Shown: one piece after another, positions 26,726 to 35,076 of the stretch
Position numbering within the stretch: the stretch's first letter is position 1
Layout of the letters: every line of letters begins with the position of its first letter
Notes under the pieces: model-generated
Database searches by the model: none
Seen by the model: only the letters and a program-made list of their open reading frames with translations
Told to the model about the DNA's origin: nothing
Program-made: the position numbers and the translations under genes
NCBI RefSeq assembly: GCF_030732985.1
Contig: NZ_JASHJX010000003.1
Coordinates: forward strand, 1-64,000
Length of the DNA stretch: 64,000 bases
Reading direction: 5' to 3'
DNA from: Nioella sp. MMSF_3534
Lineage (GTDB): Bacteria; Pseudomonadota; Alphaproteobacteria; Rhodobacterales; Rhodobacteraceae

Positions 26726-27469
26726 TCAGATGAACTCTGCCGTCGGGCCGGGGCGGGCATTGGCGACAGCCAGCGCATCGCTGAGCTCGATGCTCTTGTC
26801 GAAGAGCGCCCGCCCAATGATCGCGCCCGAGATATGAGGCACGTATTTCAACCGTGCGATATCGTCCAAGCTGCGCGACAGGCCACGGGCGATGACGGGC
26901 GCGCGCGCGCCGTCGGCCAGTTGCGAGATCACCCCGAGCGAGCCGTCGCTGTCCTCGATATCAGAATCGATATCGGTGACGATGAAGGCGGCCAGCGGAT
27001 CGTCATCGAAGGCGGACATGAAGTCGGCGGGGGTGATCGCAGCCGTGTCGCGCCAGCCATTGGTCATCAGCTGACCCTGGAACACATCGACGGCCACAAC
27101 GATCTGGTCGGGGAAACGCTTGGCGGCCTGCTTGACGATATCGGGGTTCTGCGCGGCAAGCGAGCTGACGACGATGCGGCCCGCGCCCTTGTCGATCCAT
27201 TTGGCGATGGACTCGAGGCTGCGGAAGCCGCCGCCCAGTTGCACGGGAATGCCGGAATGAAGAATGATCTCTTCGATGATGCTGGCATTGCCATCACCGC
27301 CGATGACCCAATCGAGATCGGTCACATGCATCCATTCCGCCCCGTCGGCGGCAAAGCCCTTGGCCTTGGCGATCGGGTCGACATGCCAGATCTGCGGTTC
27401 TTCGATGCGGCCACGATGCAAGGACACGCAGCGGCCGTTTTGCAGTTCGATTGTGGGGTAGATCATCAT
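26726..27469 (-). CDS. HisA-like (beta/alpha)8-barrel paralogue
   Basis: A 247-residue HisA/HisF-family barrel. The N-terminal catalytic strand reads YPTIELQNG where HisA has PAIDL, so the usual first catalytic Asp is Glu. The second strand Asp is kept in VVAVDVFQG. The phosphate-binding loops GGGFRS and GAIIGRAL are present. It stands alone, with no hisH, hisF or hisB nearby, and other Rhodobacterales carry such a copy besides the true hisA. The reaction may differ from ProFAR isomerisation; whether this genome also has a canonical HisA cannot be seen here. Confidence 0.8.
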   Translation of the reverse strand: MMIYPTIELQNGRCVSLHRGRIEEPQIWHVDPIAKAKGFAADGAEWMHVTDLDWVIGGDGNASIIEEIILHSGIPVQLGGGFRSLESIAKWIDKGAGRIVVSSLAAQNPDIVKQAAKRFPDQIVVAVDVFQGQLMTNGWRDTAAITPADFMSAFDDDPLAAFIVTDIDSDIEDSDGSLGVISQLADGARAPVIARGLSRSLDDIARLKYVPHISGAIIGRALFDKSIELSDALAVANARPGPTAEFI

Positions 27470-27636
27470 GGGTCAGGTCCTCCCGGTGGGTCTGGGCAAC
27501 ACATAGCCGACTCGGGTGCTGGACGTGGTGTTTGAAAACGGCATTCGCGCGATCCATGGCGTCGCGAAACCCTGCTTGCGTGTCCCCTCTGGCTTGCAGT
27601 AGAACCGCGCCGATCAAGTATTTCAGGAGAAGCGTG

Positions 27637-28383
27637 ATGGCAGGCCATTCAAAATGGGCGAACATCCAGCATCGCAAGGGCCGTCAGGATGCGTTGCGGT
27701 CCAAGCTGTTTTCCAAGCTGGCCAAGGAAATCACCGTGGCCGCCAAGATGGGCGACCCCGACCCGGACAAGAACCCGCGCCTGCGGCTGGCGGTGAAAGA
27801 GGCCAAGTCGCAATCCGTGCCCAAGGACGTGATCCAGCGCGCGATTGACAAATCCCAGGCCGCGGGCGGGGATGATTACGAGGAAATCCGCTACGAGGGC
27901 TATGGCCCCGGTGGCGTTGCGGTGATCGTCGAGGCAATGACCGACAACCGCAACCGCACCGCCTCCACCGTGCGCTCGACCTTCGGCAAGCATGGCGGGA
28001 ACCTGGGTGAAACCGGCTCCGTGTCCTTCATGTTCGAACGCAAGGGCGAGATCATCTATCCTCTGTCCGCCGGCGATGAAGACGCGGTTATGGAGGCCGC
28101 GATCGAAGCGGGGGCCGAGAACGTGGAGACCAACGAGGAAAACCACGTGATCACCTGCGCCGATACCGATCTGAACGAGGTCTCGACCGCGCTGGAGGAA
28201 ACCTTGGGTGAATCGGAGACCGCCAAGCTGATCTGGCAACCCACCACCACGACCGAGCTCGATCTCGACGGCGCGCAGAAGCTGATGAAGCTGATCGAGA
28301 TCCTGGAAGACGATGACGACATCCAGCGCGTCACCGCGAATTTCGAGATCTCCGACGCGGTGATGGAACAGCTGGCGGGCTAG
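27637..28383 (+). CDS. yebC: YebC/PmpR-family protein
   Basis: A 248-residue protein starting [15 protein letters not shown], the family signature, followed by the three TACO1/YebC domains (for example [15 protein letters not shown] and [16 protein letters not shown]). The family has been described as DNA-binding regulators and, more recently, as ribosome-associated factors helping translation of difficult motifs. AGGAGA lies 8 bases before the ATG. It ends ahead of a complex intergenic region with tandem repeats, a terminator and a palindrome module. Confidence 0.95.
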   Translation: MAGHSKWANIQHRKGRQDALRSKLFSKLAKEITVAAKMGDPDPDKNPRLRLAVKEAKSQSVPKDVIQRAIDKSQAAGGDDYEEIRYEGYGPGGVAVIVEAMTDNRNRTASTVRSTFGKHGGNLGETGSVSFMFERKGEIIYPLSAGDEDAVMEAAIEAGAENVETNEENHVITCADTDLNEVSTALEETLGESETAKLIWQPTTTTELDLDGAQKLMKLIEILEDDDDIQRVTANFEISDAVMEQLAG

Positions 28384-28390
28384 AAAAACA

Positions 28391-28434
28391 GGGGGGCGCC
28401 TCCCGTACACCCCCCGTACACGAGGCGTGCATAC
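28391..28434. repeat. 11-bp tandem repeat (GTACACCCCCC), locus 1
   Basis: A G6 run (28391-28396) precedes units in 11-bp register: GTACACCCCCC at 28405-28415, GTACACGAGGC at 28416-28426 and GTGCATAC at 28427-28434. The G6 and C6 runs can pair. The same arrangement follows lolD at 63430-63487, also directly after AAAACAGGGGGG. Confidence 0.7.
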
Positions 28435-28443
28435 AAAATCCGA

Positions 28444-28473
28444 AAAGCCCGGGCCACGCGCCCGGGCTTTGCT
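28444..28473 (+). terminator. Rho-independent terminator after yebC
   Basis: Perfect 10-bp stem AAAGCCCGGG/CCCGGGCTTT (28444-28453 and 28461-28470) with a 7-base loop. The T run is short (TTT then GCT), so termination may be partial. The symmetrical A/T ends could serve both strands. Confidence 0.7.
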
Positions 28474-28478
28474 CTGTC

Positions 28479-28525
28479 GGTGGAAGGCCGTTCGAACGGC
28501 CTTGGAAGCGCCTTGCAAGGCGCTT
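28479..28525. repeat. Two-palindrome intergenic module, copy 2
   Basis: GGTGG (28479-28483) precedes two perfect 20-bp palindromes, 28484-28503 (half AAGGCCGTTC) and 28506-28525 (half AAGCGCCTTG), separated by GG. The second shares the CTTGCAAG core with the module at 12548. It lies between convergent genes. Confidence 0.75.
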
Positions 28526-28551
28526 GGCGCGCCCAGTGAATACGCTTCGCG

Positions 28552-29667
28552 CTACTCTGCCGGAACTGCTGATGGGCGGCGGTTTATCGTGGCCAGCCAG
28601 CGGCGATAGGTTTTCAGGGGGCGCTCGAACAGGGCGGCAAAGCCGAAGCACACGGCCAGTGTGATCCCGAGCAGCCACAGGTCATATAGCGGTAGGCTCT
28701 CGGGCAGGCTTGCGTCCAGCAGCTGCAAAGTCGGGTAATGCATCACGTAGAGTGAGAAGCTGCCGCCCGCCAGCCAGCGGATCGCCTTTGCCAGTCGTTC
28801 GGACTCGCGCCAGTTGCTTGCGGCCATAAGGGGGGCAACCCCGATCAGGTGCAGCGCCATAAGGATTGCCAGCAGACTGTTCCACAGGACCTCGTCGGAA
28901 TAGAGAAGGACGGCATTGTAATCGGCGGGCGCAAAGACCCGTGCGGTCAACGCGGCGAGCGCATCGGCCACGCCCGCCCATTTGAGGGCCACCATGGCCA
29001 GGGGCGCCCCGATGGCGAGGGTCCAGGCCACGGGCCGAGACAGCGACGCGGCCCCGGGGTCTGACACGCGTCGCCAGACCAGTACGCCAAGCAGCCAGGC
29101 GGGCATCAGCGCCAAAATCGGCACGCCCGCCAGAAATGCGACCACCGCGATCAGCACCAGTCGCCGCGCGCCCGACAAGAACACGGCAAAGCCGAAGATC
29201 ATGTAGTAAGCGACCTCGTAGGACAGTGACCAGATCGGGCCGTTCGAGCCGAGACGTACCGGATCCATCACGCCGAGCCATTGCGGGGTGAGGGTCAGAC
29301 CACGGAACAGAAACTCCGACCAGCTGAGGTGCTGGTAGTAGCCAAGGGGATAGGCGTCCATCGTGATCCGCGTGCCGATGGCATCGAAGAGCAGCGTAAG
29401 GATCAGTGCCGGCACCATCACCGTAAAGATCCGCGTGGCGCGGTTATAGCTGTAGGTCCGCAGATCGCCGTCGCGCTCGGCGGCGAAGGCGATGACCAGA
29501 CCGGAAATGACGAAGAACACGACCACGGCATCCGAGGCGATGTTCCAGTCCCGCAAGAAGTAGTAGTCGCCACCGGTAAAGCGGATATGGGCCATATGCC
29601 CGAACAGAACCGCAAAGGCCGCAAGCGCCCGGATCGTATCGAGCCAGAGGGAGAAGCCACGGGTCAT
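28552..29667 (-). CDS. Acyltransferase-3 family membrane protein
   Basis: A 371-residue inner-membrane protein starting WLDTIRALAAFAVLFGHM, the standard acyltransferase-3 N-terminus with its catalytic-type His (GHM), followed by FFVISGLVIAF and IWSLSYEVAYYMIFG. About ten hydrophobic segments follow. The family O-acylates cell-surface carbohydrates and lipids. The ATG at 29667 is 5 bp after the sterol-desaturase stop, so the two are co-transcribed, suggesting a shared lipid or envelope role. The upstream extension to 30261 is shadow sequence. Confidence 0.88.
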   Translation of the reverse strand: MTRGFSLWLDTIRALAAFAVLFGHMAHIRFTGGDYYFLRDWNIASDAVVVFFVISGLVIAFAAERDGDLRTYSYNRATRIFTVMVPALILTLLFDAIGTRITMDAYPLGYYQHLSWSEFLFRGLTLTPQWLGVMDPVRLGSNGPIWSLSYEVAYYMIFGFAVFLSGARRLVLIAVVAFLAGVPILALMPAWLLGVLVWRRVSDPGAASLSRPVAWTLAIGAPLAMVALKWAGVADALAALTARVFAPADYNAVLLYSDEVLWNSLLAILMALHLIGVAPLMAASNWRESERLAKAIRWLAGGSFSLYVMHYPTLQLLDASLPESLPLYDLWLLGITLAVCFGFAALFERPLKTYRRWLATINRRPSAVPAE

Positions 29668-29672
29668 GCGCC

Positions 29673-30680
29673 TTACTCCGCCGGGTGCTGCGACGGCGCG
29701 GGGTCGGCGGGCGCGTCGGGTTTGGCCCCGAACCGCTCCCTCAATGCCTGCCAGCTTTCCACGAAGGGCAGCACCATGGCCGCGCGCAGGGTGGGGTGGG
29801 GCTGGTCCTTGAGGTTGCCCTGCCGGTCGGCAACGCCATAGGTCAGATCCTCGTAGCTTTCGGGAATGTAGAGCGTGCCGAACATCCAGTCCCACAGGGC
29901 AAAGATCGAGCCGTAATTCTTGTTGAAATGTTTCTTCGCCGCCGAATGGTGGATCTGGTGTTGCGCGGGCGAGATCAGGATATGCTCCATCACCCGGCCA
30001 TAGCTGACCCAGATATGGCTGTGACGGAAGTTCGATCCGAGCGCGTTGAACGCCACGTAGAACACATTCGCCCCGCCAATCGTCACAAGATTTGCCTGAC
30101 CGACAAGCGCATAGAGCGCGAGGCCCTGCACGACGCCGACGATGACGCTGGCCATGATGTTGCGGATCAGCACCTCGACCGGGTGGACGCGGGCGACGGT
30201 GACGGGCGTCAGCACGTCGGCGGAATGGTGCACCGCGTGGAAGGGCCAGAGCGATTGCCATTCATGGCAGATGCGGTGCGTCCAGTATTTGGAGAAATCG
30301 TTCACCACCACGATGATGAGGGTCAGCAGCGCGGTGCGCCCGATGGTCACCGGCGGCAGGGCGTAGCCTTCACCGGAAAATGCCGCCAGCGTCACCACGA
30401 CCTTGAAGGCCACGAAGGGAATGAAGACCACGGCCCCGAAGAACCCCACAGCACCGAGGATGTGATTGGCAAGGAACAGCTTGATGTCCACCCAGTTCGA
30501 TTTGTGGGTATAGACCGCTTTGGGCACCAGCCAGGACAGGAATGGCGCGGGCCGTCCGCGCGCCAGCCAGATGATGAAGGCCAGTGCGATCGTCGGCGCG
30601 ATATAGATCAGCGCGAAGCGGATGCCGGGGTCGATGGGTGCCCGGAAGACAGCCGTCACAATATCGGTAAACCAGTCCAT
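29673..30680 (-). CDS. Sterol desaturase / fatty-acid hydroxylase family protein
   Basis: A 335-residue membrane di-iron protein. Histidine clusters are YWTHRICHE, PFHAVHHSADV, and the C-terminal SPAQHQIHHSA, as in the FA_hydroxylase superfamily. Several hydrophobic helices anchor it. Members hydroxylate or desaturate sterols, ornithine lipids, carotenoids or alkylglycerols; the substrate cannot be chosen from sequence. An operon with the acyltransferase (5-bp gap) supports lipid modification. Confidence 0.9.
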   Translation of the reverse strand: MDWFTDIVTAVFRAPIDPGIRFALIYIAPTIALAFIIWLARGRPAPFLSWLVPKAVYTHKSNWVDIKLFLANHILGAVGFFGAVVFIPFVAFKVVVTLAAFSGEGYALPPVTIGRTALLTLIIVVVNDFSKYWTHRICHEWQSLWPFHAVHHSADVLTPVTVARVHPVEVLIRNIMASVIVGVVQGLALYALVGQANLVTIGGANVFYVAFNALGSNFRHSHIWVSYGRVMEHILISPAQHQIHHSAAKKHFNKNYGSIFALWDWMFGTLYIPESYEDLTYGVADRQGNLKDQPHPTLRAAMVLPFVESWQALRERFGAKPDAPADPAPSQHPAE

Positions 30681-30772
30681 TTTTTCTTGCCTTGCCCATT
30701 GGTCTTTGGATCACGCTAAAAGAGAAAAATGGCGACAACGCGGCACCAATCGGAAGAATCAGGGCTGATTGT

Positions 30773-31663
30773 TCAGGATTGCGCCGAGATAAGCAGCGTC
30801 GCAGCATGCTGTTTCAGGGCGCGGGTCAGGTCGCGCAGGGCCGGGGTGGCCTGACGGCTGACCTGCCAGAACAGGGGCGTGGAAAACCGGCGGCCGGGGA
30901 TCAGCTCTACAAGGTCGCCACTGTCAAGAAACGGCTGGAACAGCGCCACCGGGTTTGCCCCCCAGCCAAGACCAAGCCGGATCGCCTCGGTGATGCCATG
31001 GGTGGTTGGCAGGTAATGCGTGGGCACGGCAAGCCGCGTGCCCGCCACGTCATCGGCCCAGTCCCGTTGCAGCCGGTCCTTGCGATTGAAGGTCAGACAT
31101 GGGGCGTCCGAGAGCGCCTTCGCCGTGACTCCATCCGCAAACCATTGGGCCGCGAAGCTGGGTGTGCAGGTGACCGCATAGTCAAGTGCGCCGAGCGGAT
31201 GCATGTCACACCCCGAAATGGCCCGTCCATGCGAGGTGATGGCCCCCGTGACCTCGCCCGCGCGTATCAGGTCCGCCGAATGGTCCTGGTCGTCGACGGT
31301 GATATCGAACAGAAAACCTTTCGCCGCGGCCAGAGCGGGCAGAGCCCAGGTGGCGAGGCTGTCGGCATTCACGGCGATCCGCAGGGGGCGGTCGGGGTCG
31401 GGGCCAAACCCTGCCAGATCCTGTACGAGTGTCTTTTCCAGCAGGCCCACCTCTTCCGCATGGCGCAGCAGGCGCGCACCGGCCTCGGTCGCCGTGCAGG
31501 GGCGTCCGCGGCGTATGAGGATGGTGCCGACCCGGTCCTCCAGCTGCTTGATGCGCTGCGTGATGGCCGGTTGGGTCAGGCCGAGCTGTCGTGCTGCCCC
31601 GGCGAAACTGCCGGTGTTCAGGATGGCCGCAAGGGCCTTGAGGGCATCGTAGTCGAGAATCAT
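30773..31663 (-). CDS. LysR-type regulator, ArgP/LysG-like
   Basis: A 296-residue LysR protein. The HTH lies in LAAILNTGSFAGAARQLGLTQPAITQRIKQLE. The opening DYDALKALAAIL and the effector domain fit ArgP/LysG, which senses lysine and arginine and activates the divergent exporter gene. Divergence from a LysE-family gene 86 bp away is the classic arrangement. A LysR-type half-site pair lies between them. It probably represses itself and activates the exporter when basic amino acids accumulate. Confidence 0.88.
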   Translation of the reverse strand: MILDYDALKALAAILNTGSFAGAARQLGLTQPAITQRIKQLEDRVGTILIRRGRPCTATEAGARLLRHAEEVGLLEKTLVQDLAGFGPDPDRPLRIAVNADSLATWALPALAAAKGFLFDITVDDQDHSADLIRAGEVTGAITSHGRAISGCDMHPLGALDYAVTCTPSFAAQWFADGVTAKALSDAPCLTFNRKDRLQRDWADDVAGTRLAVPTHYLPTTHGITEAIRLGLGWGANPVALFQPFLDSGDLVELIPGRRFSTPLFWQVSRQATPALRDLTRALKQHAATLLISAQS

Positions 31664-31687
31664 AAGTAACGTTTATCACGCAGTAGA

Positions 31688-31706
31688 ATAAGTAAGTCGA
31701 ATTTAT
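31688..31706. promoter_or_regulatory. Candidate LysR-type operator between regulator and exporter
   Basis: ATAA-N11-TTAT (31688-31691 and 31703-31706), an interrupted A/T dyad with the T-N11-A spacing typical of LysR boxes, stands in a locally AT-rich gap of 86 bp. It is 25 bp upstream of the divergent lysG-like start and 43 bp upstream of the lysE-like start. Confidence 0.5.
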
Positions 31707-31749
31707 TGATTGAACGCGCTAGCAGGGGGCGTCATCAAAGGGGATTTCC

Positions 31750-32355
31750 ATGTTTCACGCCGCGTCTGCCGGGTTCTATCTGGGCTTCAGCCTGATCCTT
31801 GCCATCGGGGCGCAGAACGCTTTCGTCCTGCGACAAGGGCTTCGCAGGGCCCATGTGTTGCCAGTGGTGCTGACCTGCGCGATATCAGACGCGGTGCTGA
31901 TCGCGCTTGGCGTTGGCGGGTTTTCCGTCATGATTGACCTGATACCCTGGATCGCACCCGCCCTGCGTTTTGGCGGGGCAGCGTTCCTGATCTGGTACGG
32001 CGCGCGCAGTTTCCATGCTATGTGGCGCGGGGGCGAAGCGTTGCGAGCGGCGGACACCGGCGCGGGGTCTCTGCGTGGGGCGCTGCTGACCTGCCTGGCG
32101 CTGACATGGCTCAATCCGCATGTCTATCTGGATACGGTCCTGCTGATCGGGTCCATCGCCACCCAATATGACGAGAATGCCCGTTGGTTCGGTGCAGGGG
32201 CGGTCACCTCCAGCTTTGTCTTTTTCTTCTCGCTCGGTTTTGGGGCGCGGCTGTTGGCGCCGGTCTTTGCCCGTCCGCGGGCGTGGCAGGTGCTGGATGG
32301 GGTCATCGGGCTGGTGATGTGGGCGATTGCGGCAAAGCTATTGCTGGGGACGTGA
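31750..32355 (+). CDS. LysE/ArgO-family amino-acid exporter
   Basis: A 201-residue inner-membrane protein with six hydrophobic segments. GFSLILAIGAQNAFVLRQGL near the N-terminus is the LysE/ArgO signature, and ALTWLNPHVYLDTVLLIG carries the second conserved motif. It should export lysine and/or arginine, relieving toxic accumulation. It is divergently transcribed from its likely LysG-type activator. Confidence 0.92.
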   Translation: MFHAASAGFYLGFSLILAIGAQNAFVLRQGLRRAHVLPVVLTCAISDAVLIALGVGGFSVMIDLIPWIAPALRFGGAAFLIWYGARSFHAMWRGGEALRAADTGAGSLRGALLTCLALTWLNPHVYLDTVLLIGSIATQYDENARWFGAGAVTSSFVFFFSLGFGARLLAPVFARPRAWQVLDGVIGLVMWAIAAKLLLGT

Positions 32356-32400
32356 CGTATCGCCTTGCTGTTCCCGGCGCTTTGAGGTTCCTTGCTGCAC

Positions 32401-33324
32401 ATGGCAAGCAATTCATCCCCCATGCGCCCGCCCGGCCAGAACCCCGCAATGGGGGTGTTCTGGATGGTGGTGACGGGGGCCTGTTTCGTGGCCGTGACAG
32501 CTGTGGTGAAGATCATCGGCTCAACCGTGCCGCCTGCGCAATCGGCCTTCCTGCGCTACGCGCTCGGGCTGGTTTTCGTGCTGCCGATGATCCGGCCGAT
32601 CCTGAATGCGCAGCTGTCGCGCCGGGCAATCAAGCTGTTTGCCCTGCGCGGTTTCGTCCATACGTTTGGCGTGATCAGCTGGTTCTACGCGATGACCCAG
32701 ATCTCGATCGCCGAGGTCACGGCGATGAACTATCTCAACCCGATCTACGTGACGATCCTTGCGGCCATCTTCCTGGGCGAGCGTCTGGCGATGCGGCGGA
32801 TCATGGCGGTGGTCGTGGCCTTCTGCGGGGCGTTGATCATCCTGCGCCCCGGCTTTCGGGAAATCAGCCCGGGCCATATCGCGATGCTGTTCACGGCAGC
32901 GGCGTTTTCCGTCGGCTATCTGGTGGCCAAGATCATGGCGGATGAAACCTCGCCCGCCGTGGTGGTGGGGATGCTGTCCTTGACGGTGACGGTCGGGCTT
33001 GCCCCCTTTGCCTGGGCGGTCTGGGTGCCGCCGACATGGGAACAGATTGGCTGGCTGTTCCTCGTCGCCTGTTTCGCCACGGCGGGGCATTTCACCATGA
33101 CCATGGCCTTCAAGGCCGCGCCATTGACGGTGACGCAGCCAGTGACCTTCCTGCAATTGATCTGGGCCACGCTGCTTGGCGCGGTCGCCTTCGGCGAGCC
33201 CGCCGATATCTTCGTGATCATCGGAGGCGCGATGATCATTGCGGCGATCAGCTATATCACCCTGCGCGAAGCGATGCTGCGCCGCAAACAGGTGACGCCA
33301 GCGGTTGCGCAGACCAAGCTGTAG
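32401..33324 (+). CDS. DMT/EamA-family transporter
   Basis: A 307-residue membrane protein with two EamA repeats. SAFLRYALGLVFVLPMIRP and ISIAEVTAMNYLNPIYVTIL are typical of the first repeat; KAAPLTVTQPVTFLQLIWATLLGAVAF closes the second. The ATG at 32401 is preferred to a TTG nine bases upstream. It is 45 bp downstream of the LysE-type gene and could share its transcript. Substrate unknown. Confidence 0.88.
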   Translation: MASNSSPMRPPGQNPAMGVFWMVVTGACFVAVTAVVKIIGSTVPPAQSAFLRYALGLVFVLPMIRPILNAQLSRRAIKLFALRGFVHTFGVISWFYAMTQISIAEVTAMNYLNPIYVTILAAIFLGERLAMRRIMAVVVAFCGALIILRPGFREISPGHIAMLFTAAAFSVGYLVAKIMADETSPAVVVGMLSLTVTVGLAPFAWAVWVPPTWEQIGWLFLVACFATAGHFTMTMAFKAAPLTVTQPVTFLQLIWATLLGAVAFGEPADIFVIIGGAMIIAAISYITLREAMLRRKQVTPAVAQTKL

Positions 33325-33477
33325 AGGTCGGCGTTCGTTTGTTGCCACCCGAATAGGCATCAGGTGCAGAACTTGCCTAGCGGCGATCCAACGCGGTGCA
33401 GGCGATGGTTCCGGCGTGTCGCGTGCGCTTGTCGCCGCGCCGGGCGGGCGTATTCCTGATCCCGTGGAGGATCACGA

Positions 33478-34173
33478 ATGGCTTTGGAAGCGATCTTGTT
33501 TGGTGGGATCGGTGCGATCTCGGAATGTGCCGATCTGGACCGGGCGGCATGGAATGGCGCGTTTCGCGCGCAAGGGCTGGACTGGGACTGGAGCTGGGAC
33601 ATGTACCAGCGGTTGCTGGCCACCCGTGACGACCGTTCACCCGTGGCGCGCTACGCGGTTCAGCAGGGGTGCGCGGTGGATGTCGCCGCTGTGGAACGCA
33701 CCCAATCGCATCTCTTCGCGGCGATGCTGGCCGAGGGGTTGCCACTGCGCCCGGGCGTGGCGGCGGTGATCATGGCAGCGGCGGGACGCGGGCTCAAACT
33801 GGGGCTGGTCAGCCGCTCCGCGACGGAACCGGTTCGGGCCATGCTGAAGGCGACGGCACGGGCGCGCGGCGGCGTCGGGTTCGACGTGGCGATCCTGCGC
33901 GACGACCTGCTCCACCTGCCGCCGCATCCCGAGGCCTATCAGCTCGCGTTGGCGCAGGTCGGCGTGTTGCCCTCTGCCGCCCTTGCCGTGGTCGACAGCG
34001 CCGCGGCACTGCAAGCCGCAGCCGCTGCGGGGATCGGCACTTTGGGCTTTCCCGGTGCCCTTGCGCGGTCTGGCGGGCTCGGCGTGCCGGGGCAGGGCGG
34101 CGAGGTGGCGGTGCTGTCCATGGCCGAGGTCGATGCCGCGTGGCGGCGCAGCCTGCGGCAGGCGGCGGAGTAA
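33478..34173 (+). CDS. HAD-fold protein lacking the catalytic Asp pair (probable pseudoenzyme)
   Basis: A 231-residue protein with a CbbY/beta-phosphoglucomutase-like layout. Motif I, normally hhFDxDGT, reads ILFGGIGAI, so both catalytic Asp are replaced (Gly and Ile). The motif II region is LGLVSRSA, and motif IV keeps VVDSAAALQAAAAAG. The usual motif III lysine is not evident (LPPHPEAYQLAL). A strong GGAGG precedes the ATG. I infer a ligand-binding or regulatory protein rather than a phosphatase. Similar LFGSIGT-type proteins seem to recur in this bacterial group, so it is not simply decay. Confidence 0.75.
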   Translation: MALEAILFGGIGAISECADLDRAAWNGAFRAQGLDWDWSWDMYQRLLATRDDRSPVARYAVQQGCAVDVAAVERTQSHLFAAMLAEGLPLRPGVAAVIMAAAGRGLKLGLVSRSATEPVRAMLKATARARGGVGFDVAILRDDLLHLPPHPEAYQLALAQVGVLPSAALAVVDSAAALQAAAAAGIGTLGFPGALARSGGLGVPGQGGEVAVLSMAEVDAAWRRSLRQAAE

Positions 34174-34200
34174 GCCTTTTTTCCGAATCCGCCGCCGCGA

Positions 34201-34214
34201 TTGACCTCGGTCAA
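34201..34214. promoter_or_regulatory. FNR/CRP-type box upstream of the YdcH-like gene
   Basis: TTGAC-CTCG-GTCAA is a perfect dyad with a 4-base spacer, the Fnr/Dnr consensus architecture. A candidate -10 (about 34236-34241) places a start near 34248, which puts the box about 40 bp upstream, the geometry of FNR-activated promoters. It stands 64 bp before the YdcH-like start. Confidence 0.6.
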
Positions 34215-34277
34215 AGTCGGGCTTTCGTGCGCCCTGCTATCCATGCTGACGGAACACGACAATAAGAGGAGCGCGAC

Positions 34278-34517
34278 ATGTCCCATACCCCCCATGAACT
34301 GGCCGAGGAATTTCCCGACAAGGTCGAGAAGATCCACGAGCTGAAGACCTCGAACGCCCATTTCGCCAAGCTGATGGACGAGTATCACGAGGTGAACCGC
34401 GCCGTGCATCGCGCCGAGACCGGGATCGAGCCGAAAGAGGAACTGGCCGAGGTCGAGATGCGCAAGAAACGCATGCATTTGAAGGATGAGATCGCGTCGA
34501 TGCTGGCCAAGGCCTGA
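34278..34517 (+). CDS. YdcH-family (DUF465) small protein
   Basis: A 79-residue highly charged helical protein (FPDKVEKIHELKTSNAHFAKLMDEYHEVNRAVHRAETG), matching the DUF465/YdcH coiled-coil hairpin. AAGAGGAG precedes the ATG. The molecular role of the family is unknown. The FNR-type box upstream suggests induction under low oxygen or nitric oxide. Confidence 0.88.
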   Translation: MSHTPHELAEEFPDKVEKIHELKTSNAHFAKLMDEYHEVNRAVHRAETGIEPKEELAEVEMRKKRMHLKDEIASMLAKA

Positions 34518-34551
34518 GCAGCTTTAGCTCTCGGATTGAACGCGGTCGGGG

Positions 34552-35022
34552 CTATGCCTCGGCCGCGTCTTCATGTCCGGTGCGGCCTTCCACATGGGCC
34601 TGGAAGCGTTCGAAGAACTGGTCGGCCATCTTGCGCGCGAACCCGTCGATCAGGCGCGAGCCAAGCTGTGCGATCTTGCCGCCCACCTTGGCCTCGACAT
34701 CGTAGAACAACTCCGTGCCGCCCTCTGCATCCTCCAGCCGCACCTTGGCCTCGCCCTTGGCAAAGCCCGCGACGCCGCCCTTGCCTTCGCCCGAGATCGT
34801 GTAGCTTTCGTTCTCGACGACATCCGACAGGGTCACCTCGCCCTTGAAGGTGGCCTTCACCGGCCCGACCTTCTGCTTGACGGTGGCGGCAAAACCCTCC
34901 TCGGTGGACCCCGTCAGTTCCTCACAGCCCGGAATGCATTCCTTCAGAACCTCGGCAGAGTTCAAAGCCGCCCAGACCGTCGCCCGATCCGCCGCGATCA
35001 CCCGGCTTGAATGCATTTCCAT
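34552..35022 (-). CDS. CoxG-family SRPBCC protein
   Basis: A 156-residue lipid/ligand-binding SRPBCC fold. It opens MEMHSSRVIAADRATVWAALN and has the CoxG-typical LKECIPGCEEL and KVGPVKATFKGEVTL segments. CoxG proteins assist maturation or membrane recruitment of molybdenum CO dehydrogenase-type enzymes, but no cox structural genes are visible here. The ATG at 35022 follows GGGAGG by 6 bases. It lies downstream of pccR in the same direction. Confidence 0.88.
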   Translation of the reverse strand: MEMHSSRVIAADRATVWAALNSAEVLKECIPGCEELTGSTEEGFAATVKQKVGPVKATFKGEVTLSDVVENESYTISGEGKGGVAGFAKGEAKVRLEDAEGGTELFYDVEAKVGGKIAQLGSRLIDGFARKMADQFFERFQAHVEGRTGHEDAAEA

Positions 35023-35076
35023 GGTGGTCCTCCCGATTGCGTGTCGTGACAATTTGGCCGGGGTCGGCGGCCTGCG

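Noticed and set aside
34552-35022. Carbon monoxide dehydrogenase operon
   Set aside because: Only the CoxG-like protein is present; no coxL, coxM or coxS in the window.
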